Shown: in pieces, positions 7,216 through 14,294 of the stretch
How positions within the stretch are numbered: position 1 is the first letter of the stretch
How the letters are laid out: every line of letters starts with the position of its first letter
NCBI GenBank assembly: GCA_023411225.1
Contig: JAEYPA010000022.1
Location: 1 to 15,136 of the forward strand
Direction: 5' to 3'
Origin: Bacillota bacterium
GTDB taxonomy: Bacteria; Bacillota; Clostridia; Lachnospirales; Lachnospiraceae
Length of the DNA: 15,136 nt
Program-made: the position numbers and the translations under genes
Notes under the pieces: model-generated
The model's database searches: none
The model's input: only the letters and a program-made list of their open reading frames with translations
Told to the model about the DNA's origin: nothing

Positions 7216-8938
7216 TTAAGGTCCCTCCAACTTCTACAACTGCTCCATCTTCATTATACAAACTGAAGAATCCACCATCGCCATAGTAAAGTTTTATTCT
7301 GAGAAGTGTGTTTATAAGGCCTATTCCTCGTTTTTTTTCAATAAATGTTCCTGTATTAACTGTGTCAATAATAGAGCGTATGCTTTCCTGGTTAAAGCCT
7401 TTTCCATTGTCACGCACACGCACCCACCAAATTCCATCTTCTACCACCGCTTCAATCCAAATGTGCCACCCATTTTTCAATGCTGATAAACCGTGCATAA
7501 AACAATTCTCAACAAGTGGCTGAATAATTAGTTTGGGTAGTCTGATTTTTGTATCACAAGTATTATCTATAACATCATATTGAAATATATTACCAAATCT
7601 TTTTTCCATAAGATTCAGATACTTTACTGTATGTGAAAGCTCTTCCTGAAGGGTGGTATCCCTTATTGTAAAATCAGTTGAATACCTAAGCATATTAGAT
7701 AGATCCGTACACATCTCATATACGGTATTGTTATTTTCAGTCATCCCATATGCTCCAATTACCGCAAGAGTATTAAATATAAAATGTGGATTTAACTGGG
7801 CCTCCAATGCCATAATTCTAATCTTTGATTCAGCTAGCTTTGCCTCAGTAATTTGCTTATTTCGTTCCTCAATGCTGGTTACCATCTGTTGAAACGCCAT
7901 TGCAAGCATCTCCATATCTCCCTGCATCTCATTCTTATCAACCGTGATATTAGTCTGTAGCGCTGATGCATTTCTTACTGTATCCGTAAGTCTTCGTATT
8001 GGCTTTGTTGCATTTAATATGATCAAATACAAAAGGGCCAATATTACTATAAACGCTACTATATATATGCCTACAATGGTCTCACCTAATTGCCGTACGG
8101 GTTTTGAAAACTTTTCAATGTCTTCATATTGAACTAATATCCAACCTGGCTCTTCTAAAAATGCGTATGAGCTGAATACTCCCACGTTTTCGCTGTCCAT
8201 CGTTATCTCATTTTTATTATAATTATATTTCTCAAAGTATTCTATCAGTTTACTTGTTAGTTTGTTATTGCTATAGATTATCTTATTATTTTCATCTATT
8301 ATTACAGTGCTATAATTTTTAAAGATTTCATCAATCTGATCAACCAAGATGATGATTTCTATCACTCCATACACATTAGAATAATTATCCCTAAGCGGAC
8401 GTACAACCGAAATTACACTTTCTCCATTGGTTGCCCATATGTTCTCATGAGGAGGAATAAATCGTTTATACTCCTTCATCTCCATAAAATCTTTAAAATA
8501 ATTTTTTAAAATCGATTTGTCCGGTGTATAGTCAAATGGATGAACTGTACCTGTGCTATCATACCATTTAGTAACTAACTTCGCCCTACCTGGAGAACCT
8601 TTTATTGTATTTATCGTATATAGAAAATTTTTAAAATTTGCATTTACTTGTGGATAATAATCAAAGTAATTCTTTCTTCCCATATCATTAATACTTTTTA
8701 ACTGATCCATAAAGCTACTTGATGAGTTTGCATAAATAGATACATTATCTGCCAGACTAAGTGTACTGTCCAACCATTCAGCCATTTTAATATTAGTCTG
8801 GTGCTGATTAGTCTCGATGGTATCACTCATAGTATCCACTGCATATGTAAAAAATGTCGTACCTGAAATTGCCATAACTATGCCAATAAAAACTGCTAAT
8901 AATGCAAATAAAAACCTTTGATATTTTCTATTCTTCAT
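7181..8938 (-). CDS. Membrane sensor histidine kinase, YesM type
   Basis: A 585-residue sensor kinase from the ATG at 8938. A first membrane segment (about 8-33) and a second (about 288-309) enclose an extracellular sensing region of about 250 residues, Cache-like in layout. HAMP follows (about 310-362, starting KPIRRLTDTVRN). The His_kinase domain carries the phosphoacceptor His385 in LEAQLNPHFIFNTL. The ATPase domain has the N-box PLVENCFMHG, the G1 box VRDNGKGF and the G2 box RGIGLINT. This is the standard YesM/YpdA class, paired with the AraC-type regulator overlapping its 3' end. An in-frame GTG at 8947 would add three residues; neither start has a good ribosome site (GAGGG is close to the ATG). 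The signal is probably a sugar or the loaded binding protein, not shown by sequence. Confidence 0.94.
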   Translation of the reverse strand: MKNRKYQRFLFALLAVFIGIVMAISGTTFFTYAVDTMSDTIETNQHQTNIKMAEWLDSTLSLADNVSIYANSSSSFMDQLKSINDMGRKNYFDYYPQVNANFKNFLYTINTIKGSPGRAKLVTKWYDSTGTVHPFDYTPDKSILKNYFKDFMEMKEYKRFIPPHENIWATNGESVISVVRPLRDNYSNVYGVIEIIILVDQIDEIFKNYSTVIIDENNKIIYSNNKLTSKLIEYFEKYNYNKNEITMDSENVGVFSSYAFLEEPGWILVQYEDIEKFSKPVRQLGETIVGIYIVAFIVILALLYLIILNATKPIRRLTDTVRNASALQTNITVDKNEMQGDMEMLAMAFQQMVTSIEERNKQITEAKLAESKIRIMALEAQLNPHFIFNTLAVIGAYGMTENNNTVYEMCTDLSNMLRYSTDFTIRDTTLQEELSHTVKYLNLMEKRFGNIFQYDVIDNTCDTKIRLPKLIIQPLVENCFMHGLSALKNGWHIWIEAVVEDGIWWVRVRDNGKGFNQESIRSIIDTVNTGTFIEKKRGIGLINTLLRIKLYYGDGGFFSLYNEDGAVVEVGGTLNDEQAKDNGCG

Positions 8939-8977
8939 ATCCCTCACTCTATCTTACTCTAATGATGTATTATTGAC

Positions 8978-9055
8978 TGGATTGGATTGTATTGTTTTGT
9001 TTAGATTTGTTTTGTATTGTATAGTTTTGTATAAATGTATTATATATAATATATA
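8978..9055 (-). other. 78-nt G-free, CA-rich leader upstream of the sensor kinase gene
   Basis: The plus strand has no C from 8978 to 9055, so the kinase-side transcript would have no G for 78 nt. The motif ACAATACAA occurs twice (8987-8995 and 9012-9020 on the complement), among several ACAAAAC units. Such RNA cannot form G-C or G-U pairs within itself and would be single-stranded. TATAAT at 9044-9039 on the minus strand could be a -10, though no good -35 is seen. The bias is a fact; a leader role is inferred. Confidence 0.5.
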
Positions 9056-9087
9056 CACTTAAAACCACTATTTTTCAATGTTACATA

Positions 9088-9156
9088 GCTAAAATCTATG
9101 ATTAATAGTATATAAAAACTATAAATTCTCCATATATCTCTAAAGTTGCTTCATAT
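9088..9156. repeat. Copy A of a 69-bp near-duplicate in the divergent regulatory region
   Basis: This 69-bp unit matches 9243-9311 with 8 differences and no gaps, in the same orientation and offset by exactly 155 bp. It contains TATAAA (9120-9125), CTCCATATAT and a fully conserved TCTAAAGTTGCTTCATA end. It lies between the sensor kinase and the divergent ATPase gene, and could be a duplicated regulator site or promoter segment. Confidence 0.8.
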
Positions 9157-9171
9157 AATTGTATACACACT

Positions 9172-9181
9172 ATTGTACAAT
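9172..9181. repeat. Perfect 10-bp palindrome ATTGTACAAT between the two 69-bp repeats
   Basis: ATTGTACAAT is a perfect palindrome lying between repeat copies A and B. A second one, TGTATACA, lies at 9160-9167. Both could be small operator half-site pairs, but short AT-rich palindromes arise easily by chance here. Confidence 0.3.
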
Positions 9182-9242
9182 CAAAAAACTCTATCTCCTT
9201 AAATGGTTCTGCCACAACTATTACAGTAATCAATGATGTTTT

Positions 9243-9311
9243 GCTAAAGTCTATGCTTAACATTATATAAAAGCTATAAACTCTCCATATATTTCTAAAG
9301 TTGCTTCATAC
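9243..9311. repeat. Copy B of the 69-bp near-duplicate, upstream of the ATPase gene
   Basis: Second copy, same orientation as 9088-9156. TATAAA (9275-9280) is conserved and lies about 90 bases before the ATPase start, so the unit could carry its promoter, although no convincing -35 is present. On the other strand TATAAT appears in this copy but is changed to TATACT in copy A. The remainder of 8939-9365 is AT-rich with no ORF or RNA gene that I can support. Confidence 0.8.
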
Positions 9312-9365
9312 TATTTTATTTATCATCATTATATAATTAAAAAAAATACTAAAGGAGCAAACCAA

Positions 9366-10478
9366 ATGGCGGAACTAACCCTTAAAAATATTACAAAGGC
9401 ATATGACAATAAAGTTGTTGCAGTTCAGAATTTTAACCTTAAAATACACGACAAAGAATTTGTCGTGTTTGTTGGCCCCAGCGGCTGTGGTAAATCTACC
9501 ACCTTGCGCATGATAGCAGGTCTTGAAGAAATAACATCCGGGGAGCTATATATCGAGGACAAACTTGTAAACGATGTGGCACCTAAGGATAGAGATATTG
9601 CAATGGTTTTTCAAAACTATGCGCTATATCCACATATGACCGTTTTCGAAAATATGGCATTTGCATTACAACTCAAAAAAATCAATAAAAAGGAAATAAA
9701 GAATCGGGTGTATGCCGCGGCAAAAATATTGGATATAACAGAGTACTTAGGTAGAAAACCAAAAGCACTTTCCGGTGGTCAACGTCAACGTGTTGCCATT
9801 GGCAGAGCTATTGTTCGTGAACCTAAGGTTTTCTTAATGGACGAGCCTTTGTCAAACTTAGATGCAAAATTGCGTAATCAGATGCGAGCTGAAATAATCA
9901 AACTTCGTCAGAGAATAGATACTACATTTATATATGTTACCCATGACCAAACCGAAGCGATGACACTGGGCGACAGAATAGTTATTATGAAAGATGGGTT
10001 AATTCAACAAATTGGGACACCACAAGAAGTCTTTGACATGCCTGCAAATCTGTTTGTAGCCACGTTTATAGGTATACCAAGTATGAATTTACTTAATGGA
10101 CTTCTTAAATTTGAATCTGGTAAATACTATGTTAAGATTCAGGGTAAGAGTTTTGATATACCTGCCGATAAGCAATTAATTTTAAAAGGAAAAAATACTG
10201 TTGAGCAAAAGATAACTGTTGGTATTCGGCCAGAGCATATGTCTTTTTGTCAATCAAATGAAACTTCCTTTATAAGTGCTATTGCCGATGTTACCGAAAT
10301 GATGGGTAGTGAAATAAACATTCACGCTTTAATTGACGATAATGATGCCATCATAAGAGTTGAAAGAGAACATTTTTCTTTGAATGCAATTCATCAAGGA
10401 GATAATCTTAAATTCACTTTTTCTCCCAAATCCATGCATATTTTCAGCTGTGAATCCGGAGATAATCTTTGTCGTTAA
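9366..10478 (+). CDS. msmX: Sugar ABC importer ATPase, MsmX/UgpC/MalK type
   Basis: A 370-residue ATPase that drives CUT1 sugar importers from the cytoplasmic face. Walker A is GPSGCGKST (37-45), the Q-loop glutamine is in VFQNYALYPH (Gln83), the ABC signature is LSGGQRQR (135-142), Walker B is VFLMDEP (155-161), the D-loop is SNLDAKLR, and the switch histidine is His193 (VTHDQTEAM). The C-terminal third (about 240-370) is the MalK-type TOBE/regulatory region with VGIRPEHM. The start is supported by AAAGGAG eight bases upstream. It is transcribed away from the kinase/transporter block, which lacks an ATPase of its own, so it probably energises the two permeases here. MsmX-type ATPases often serve several importers, so sharing is likely. 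The symbol reflects the family, not a proven orthologue. Confidence 0.93.
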   Translation: MAELTLKNITKAYDNKVVAVQNFNLKIHDKEFVVFVGPSGCGKSTTLRMIAGLEEITSGELYIEDKLVNDVAPKDRDIAMVFQNYALYPHMTVFENMAFALQLKKINKKEIKNRVYAAAKILDITEYLGRKPKALSGGQRQRVAIGRAIVREPKVFLMDEPLSNLDAKLRNQMRAEIIKLRQRIDTTFIYVTHDQTEAMTLGDRIVIMKDGLIQQIGTPQEVFDMPANLFVATFIGIPSMNLLNGLLKFESGKYYVKIQGKSFDIPADKQLILKGKNTVEQKITVGIRPEHMSFCQSNETSFISAIADVTEMMGSEINIHALIDDNDAIIRVEREHFSLNAIHQGDNLKFTFSPKSMHIFSCESGDNLCR

Positions 10479-10631
10479 TATATTATCTTTTTAAAATGCT
10501 TACAGATATCATCCTCCATATAATCTGTAAATTGTTAGTGTTGAAAAGAGCAGTTGACAACCGTCAGTTATCGTTTCATGACGTGACTTTATTGTTGCTC
10601 TAAACTCTGTTTCTTTACTACAATGTATTTT

Positions 10632-10668
10632 TAGATAAAGACCTAACAACCAGTTAGGTCTTTATTTA
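10632..10668 (+). terminator. Probable terminator of the ATPase gene (long hairpin)
   Basis: An uninterrupted 16-bp stem (10632-10647 with 10653-10668, one G-T pair) closes a five-base AACCA loop. The core AAAGACCTAAC/GTTAGGTCTTT is perfect, and the T-rich right arm supplies the U-rich 3' side. It lies about 150 bases after the ATPase stop. The rest of 10479-10631 shows only a weaker inverted repeat (10500-10530) and no gene. The stem could also work on the opposite strand. Confidence 0.7.
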
Positions 10669-10703
10669 TCTGATTCCTTAAACTGTCAAAATGTAAGGAT
10701 CCT

Positions 10704-10743
10704 AAAAATGCTCTTTGTCCGTATAAAAAAGACAAAGAGCATT
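10704..10743 (-). terminator. Intrinsic terminator of the tRNA operon
   Basis: AATGCTCTTTGTC and GACAAAGAGCATT form a perfect 13-bp stem (10707-10719 with 10731-10743) with an 11-base loop. On the minus strand it is followed by a T-run, partly shared with the stem foot. It lies 25 bases beyond the tRNA-Gly 3' end, where the operon should stop. Confidence 0.85.
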
Positions 10744-10768
10744 GTTCTATCATTTGGGCATAGAATAA

Positions 10769-10839
10769 AGCGGGTGATGGGAATCGAACCCACGTATCTA
10801 GCTTGGAAGGCTAGTGTTCTACCATTGAACTACACCCGC
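10769..10839 (-). tRNA. tRNA-Gly (UCC)
   Basis: A 71-nt cloverleaf on the minus strand with acceptor GCGGGTG/CACCCGC and discriminator U. The D-arm carries AATGGTA, the anticodon stem CTAGC/GCTAG closes the loop CTTCCAA with anticodon TCC (complement of 10805-10807), and the T-arm is GTGGG-TTCGATT-CCCAT. No CCA is encoded, so it must be added after transcription. It is the second gene of the tRNA operon, just before the terminator. Confidence 0.97.
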
Positions 10840-10907
10840 GTACTGTTATATTCTACTATACAGTTTTTTATTAGTCAAGAACCAATTATAACCGGTAAAA
10901 CTGGTAA

Positions 10908-10980
10908 TGCCCAGAGCCGGAATCGAACCAGCGACACGGGGATTTTCAGTCCCCTGCTCTACCGACTGAGCTATCTGGGC
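10908..10980 (-). tRNA. tRNA-Phe (GAA)
   Basis: A 73-nt cloverleaf on the minus strand with acceptor GCCCAGA/TCTGGGC and discriminator A. The D-arm is GCTCAGTCGGTAGAGC, the anticodon stem GGGGA/TCCCC closes the loop CTGAAAA with anticodon GAA, and the T-arm is GCTGG-TTCGATT-CCGGC. CCA is not encoded directly at the 3' end. It is the first gene of the operon, about 27 bases after the predicted transcription start. Confidence 0.97.
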
Positions 10981-11012
10981 ATATGTAATACCTTGCTCAA
11001 GACACATGACAT

Positions 11013-11041
11013 ATTGTATCCAGTTTTAACGGATATGTCAA
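11013..11041 (-). promoter_or_regulatory. Strong housekeeping promoter of the tRNA-Phe/tRNA-Gly operon
   Basis: On the minus strand, consensus TTGACA (11041-11036) and TACAAT (11018-11013) are separated by 17 bp. It stands about 30 bases upstream of tRNA-Phe and just after the chemoreceptor gene's hairpin, so the tRNAs form their own unit. Confidence 0.9.
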
Positions 11042-11050
11042 GTAGAAAAT

Positions 11051-11075
11051 GGGATTACTCATCATGGGTAATCCC
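11051..11075 (-). terminator. Hairpin terminator after the chemoreceptor gene
   Basis: GGGATTACTC and GGGTAATCCC (11051-11060 with 11066-11075) pair over 10 bp, one G-T, around the loop ATCAT. On the minus strand ATTTTCT follows, a short U-run. It lies 30 bases after the chemoreceptor stop and immediately before the tRNA promoter, so it should end the sugar-kinase operon. Confidence 0.75.
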
Positions 11076-11105
11076 AAGTAGATCAACATACATTATTGCT
11101 GGTTC

Positions 11106-12839
11106 TTACACAATTTCGAAGCAGTCTACACAATCCTTAAGACGATTTACTACATCATCCACAAGCTTCATAGTAATCATAATTGAGTCCATTTCAGTGA
11201 TTAGTTCTCCATTATTTATCACTATGTCTGTAATATCTTGTGCACTCTTTCCAACTGCTTCATTAATTTCCTGATTGGCTGAGCTCACATGCTCTATGGC
11301 ATCTTTCAGTTCTTTCACCGACTGATGAATTCCACTCATGATTCTATCCATAGAGTCCGCAGCTTTATAATAATTTCTCCCTGTTTCCTCCATGTTTGAA
11401 TAATCATCTTTTACTCTTGTATTTACAAATTCCAACATAGTACTAGCATTATTCGCTAACTCTTCCACGCTATTTATTACTCCACTGGTAATAGCATAGA
11501 TTCTATTAGCTGATTCTTTAGTACTGTCTGCCAGATTACGAATTTCATCTGCAACTATAGCAAAACCTCTACCTGCTTCTCCAGCCCTAGCTGCTTCTAT
11601 TGAGGCGTTTAAGGACAAAAGATTAGTCTGCTCTGATATTTCCAGTATCTCCGATGTCAGTTCTGTAATCGCTGATATCTTCCGGCTATTTTCCACACTG
11701 GTTTTTAATGTCTCATCCATATTCTGAATAATTGTAATGGCATCTTCTTTATTATCAATTGCCTGCTTTTCTACAAATTCCGCTTCCTGCTTAATCTGTT
11801 CTGCGTATTCCCTACCGTCTAGGGCAGTCTGCGTCATCTTCTTTACCCCTGACTCTACAATGAGGGTATCATTGGCTACACTGGATACAGTAGCGGCTAC
11901 CTCCTGCATACAAGATGCCATCTCTTCCAAAGTAACAGTGGTATTCTTGGCACCATTGTTGGCTTTGTTAACGTTGCTTTCTACCGTTTCCTGCTGCTTA
12001 ACAAGGTCTGAGCAGCTAGTGATTAATGCTGAAATGGTACGCTGCAACTGCTCAATAAAATCATTGATAGCCAGAGCCAGTCTTCCCAGCTCATCCTTTG
12101 ATTTAATCTGCACTCTCTTTGTTAAATCGCCTTTATTCTGTGTAATATCCTCTACTATAACACCTACCTGCCTCGTTAAACTTCTGATAGGTTTAGTAAC
12201 CATTCTCCGAATAAATATAATAATAATTACAGTAACAAGCAACAAAGTAGCAATCGTAACTAATACAATAATAGGAACGAGCTTCGCCCTACGATTGATT
12301 TCATTTTGTCCCTTATCCATGTCTTCTTTTGTTGTCTTTTCAATGTTATCCAAATGTGCCTGCAATTTATTGTTAAACGAAGAAAGGTTTGTACTTGTTA
12401 CAGTCCTAGCCTGTGGTTTATTAGTTCTACTGAACCGTAAAATGCTTTCTACTGTTTCTTTATACTGAGTATATTTTGCGAGAAAGTCTGTGATTTCTTG
12501 AAGCCTGCTATCTCCTTCAGTGAGATGTCCTTTAAATTCTTCTATATTGACCTCTAATGCCTTAAATTGTTCGGATATATCAGTTTCAATGTTCTCTAGT
12601 GTATTCTCATTACTATATAAAACATGTGACACTACCTGACCATTTATATAGGTATAACCTTTGGAAATTTCTGATATTTTTTCTTTCATCTCTACCTGAT
12701 TACTTATTATGTCATCACTTGTATCAACGATAGATAGCAACGAAAAAGTCAGCAAAACTGTGCACAGTATTGCTGTCCCTACTAACAAAATGATTAAAGT
12801 AAACAATTTAGTAGATATACTACTTTTTCTTTTTCTCAC
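11106..12839 (-). CDS. Methyl-accepting chemotaxis protein, last gene of a sugar-catabolic operon
   Basis: A 577-residue transmembrane chemoreceptor from a GTG start at 12839 (VRKRKSSISTKLF). Membrane segments at about 11-38 and 187-210 flank an extracellular helical sensing region of about 150 residues, consistent with a four-helix-bundle ligand domain. HAMP follows (about 211-264, MVTKPIRSLTRQV), then a long coiled-coil signalling domain with the conserved hairpin tip (about 403-437: EQTNLLSLNASIEAARAGEA onward). It should signal to CheA/CheW. A longer reading from ATG 12863 adds eight residues, but that segment contains the AGGAGG site itself (12846-12851), so GTG is the better start. It begins 30 bases after the kinase stop, so it is probably co-transcribed with the sugar genes. 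The ligand is unknown; the catabolised sugar is a natural guess. Confidence 0.94.
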   Translation of the reverse strand: MRKRKSSISTKLFTLIILLVGTAILCTVLLTFSLLSIVDTSDDIISNQVEMKEKISEISKGYTYINGQVVSHVLYSNENTLENIETDISEQFKALEVNIEEFKGHLTEGDSRLQEITDFLAKYTQYKETVESILRFSRTNKPQARTVTSTNLSSFNNKLQAHLDNIEKTTKEDMDKGQNEINRRAKLVPIIVLVTIATLLLVTVIIIIFIRRMVTKPIRSLTRQVGVIVEDITQNKGDLTKRVQIKSKDELGRLALAINDFIEQLQRTISALITSCSDLVKQQETVESNVNKANNGAKNTTVTLEEMASCMQEVAATVSSVANDTLIVESGVKKMTQTALDGREYAEQIKQEAEFVEKQAIDNKEDAITIIQNMDETLKTSVENSRKISAITELTSEILEISEQTNLLSLNASIEAARAGEAGRGFAIVADEIRNLADSTKESANRIYAITSGVINSVEELANNASTMLEFVNTRVKDDYSNMEETGRNYYKAADSMDRIMSGIHQSVKELKDAIEHVSSANQEINEAVGKSAQDITDIVINNGELITEMDSIMITMKLVDDVVNRLKDCVDCFEIV

Positions 12840-12845
12840 ATAACC

Positions 12846-12851
12846 CCTCCT
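12846..12851 (-). promoter_or_regulatory. Ribosome binding site fixing the chemoreceptor start at GTG 12839
   Basis: AGGAGG (followed by GG) lies six bases before GTG 12839. The upstream in-frame ATG at 12863 would place this site inside the coding sequence and has no comparable site of its own. Confidence 0.75.
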
Positions 12852-12869
12852 CAACACAATCAAATCCCA

Positions 12870-14282
12870 TTAGTTTCCATCATCACAAGAAAACCTATGG
12901 ATATCAAAAGATTCTGCTACGCAGGCTCTTGCCTCTTGCAGAGTATGAAATTCGCCACTATGTATCATTTGGGCTAATAGGTTTCCAATTGCTGTTGCTT
13001 CTGCTGGGCCTGCATCCACTGTAATTCCTGTATATCTGGCAGTCAGTTTATTCAGATATGCAGCCTTTGATCCGCCACCAATCACATGAATACTATCGTA
13101 GCTGAAACCCATCAGATCTTCTATTTCCTTTAGTTTGTCAGCATAACAGCGAGCAAGGCTGTTATATACCACTGAAGCAAGTTCATATAGTGTCACGGGA
13201 ACTTGTTGATTTGACTTCCTACAATATTCTTTGATTGCAGTCACCATACTTTTTGGAGAAAGGAAACTGGTATCCTGACAATCAACAATAGAATCAATGC
13301 TTTCCATGGATGCTTTTTGACATAACTCCTCATATTCCATAGTTGGAGCAAGCTCATTTCTTACCGATTGAATCATCCAGAGGCCCATAATATTGGTTAG
13401 GTAAGTATACCTTCCCTGGTACCCTCCTTCATTGGTAAAATTAGCTTCCATACTCTTCATGGAACAGTTCGGTTCCATCCGTTCTACTCCCATTAAAGAC
13501 CATGTTCCAGAGCTAATATAGCATATATTCTCCTCATTTGAAGGGATTGCCATAATAGCTGCAGCCGTATCATGAGAAGGTGGCAAAACTACTTTGCAGT
13601 TATATCCTACTTCCTTTACAACCTCGTCTCTTAAAGAACCTATGACGGTCCCCGGCATGCACACTTTTTGGAACAATTTCTGAGGAAAGCCCAGTTTTTC
13701 AATTAATTCATAGTCCCAATTTTTTGTTTTAACGTCTATCAGCTGACTTGTTGTCGCTTCTGTATACTCCTGTACTTTGTTACCACATAATTTAAAATGT
13801 AGATAGTCAGGCATCATGAGTAAAGTTTCTGCAGAATTTAAATATTCAGGTTGTTGTTTTTTAAGTGCCATCAATTGATAGATGGTATTATACATTGCCT
13901 TCTGTATTCCAGTTCTGGCATATAACTCCTCCTCATTGATGATACGTAAAACTTCTTTGTCCATATTCTCAGTTCTATGGTCCCGATATCCTACCGCCTG
14001 GCCTAGAATCTGATCATTGCTATCAAGAAGTACAAAATCAACACCCCAAGTATCTATTCCAACACTCTCAGGCACCTTCCCTAACTTAGCACATCTTTTC
14101 ATTCCTTCAAGTATCTCACCAAACAGTCTTTCTGTATCCCAGCAAAGTGTTCCTTCTTTATCGTCCATCCCATTCCAGAAACGATACACTTCTTCAAGTA
14201 TTATTTTATTCTCTTTAACAGAACCTAATATGTGCCTTCCACTGGATGCTCCAATATCAATCGCAAGAAAATACTTCTCCAT
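12870..14282 (-). CDS. rhaB: FGGY-family sugar kinase, rhamnulokinase type (possibly L-fuculokinase)
   Basis: A 470-residue cytoplasmic kinase that phosphorylates a ketose at O-1 using ATP. The N-terminal phosphate loop is DIGASSGRH (9-17), substrate-side motifs include GIDTWGVDF (75-83) and GYRDHRT (98-104), and the catalytic base is Asp238 in PPSHDTAAA. The second ATP loop is ISSGTWSLMG (256-265), and the adenosine motif VIGGGSKAAYLNKL lies at 400-413. Layout and length match RhaB throughout. The start is supported by AGGAGGG. The upstream gene's TAG stop lies within this site, which suggests coupling. A FucU-type mutarotase two genes upstream and a GH95 fucosidase in the window suggest the real substrate may be L-fuculose. 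Family membership is clear; substrate is open, so the symbol names the family only. Confidence 0.9.
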   Translation of the reverse strand: MEKYFLAIDIGASSGRHILGSVKENKIILEEVYRFWNGMDDKEGTLCWDTERLFGEILEGMKRCAKLGKVPESVGIDTWGVDFVLLDSNDQILGQAVGYRDHRTENMDKEVLRIINEEELYARTGIQKAMYNTIYQLMALKKQQPEYLNSAETLLMMPDYLHFKLCGNKVQEYTEATTSQLIDVKTKNWDYELIEKLGFPQKLFQKVCMPGTVIGSLRDEVVKEVGYNCKVVLPPSHDTAAAIMAIPSNEENICYISSGTWSLMGVERMEPNCSMKSMEANFTNEGGYQGRYTYLTNIMGLWMIQSVRNELAPTMEYEELCQKASMESIDSIVDCQDTSFLSPKSMVTAIKEYCRKSNQQVPVTLYELASVVYNSLARCYADKLKEIEDLMGFSYDSIHVIGGGSKAAYLNKLTARYTGITVDAGPAEATAIGNLLAQMIHSGEFHTLQEARACVAESFDIHRFSCDDGN

Positions 14283-14294
14283 CGTAATTCCCTC

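Noticed and set aside
8978..9030. Short repeated TTGT units considered as a CRISPR-like or satellite array
   Set aside because: The units are irregular, very short and without unique spacers; they fit low-complexity leader sequence.
10500..10530. Inverted repeat TTACAGAT/ATCTGTAA after the ATPase gene, considered as its terminator
   Set aside because: The stem is AT-rich (8 bp) with a 15-base loop and no U-run. The 16-bp hairpin at 10632-10668 is a better terminator.
10554..10559. TTGACA on the plus strand, considered as a -35 box of a small RNA
   Set aside because: The sequence 16-18 bp downstream is not a -10 and no gene follows before the terminators.
10708..11274. A 188-codon plus-strand ORF running from the tRNA terminator into the chemoreceptor gene
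   Set aside because: It reads antisense through two clear tRNA genes, a tRNA promoter and the MCP 3' end. Its protein is explained by those sequences and it has no ribosome site.
11737..12468. A 243-codon plus-strand ORF antisense to the chemoreceptor gene
   Set aside because: It is a Ser/Cys/Leu-rich shadow of the MCP coding frame, without a ribosome site or family features.
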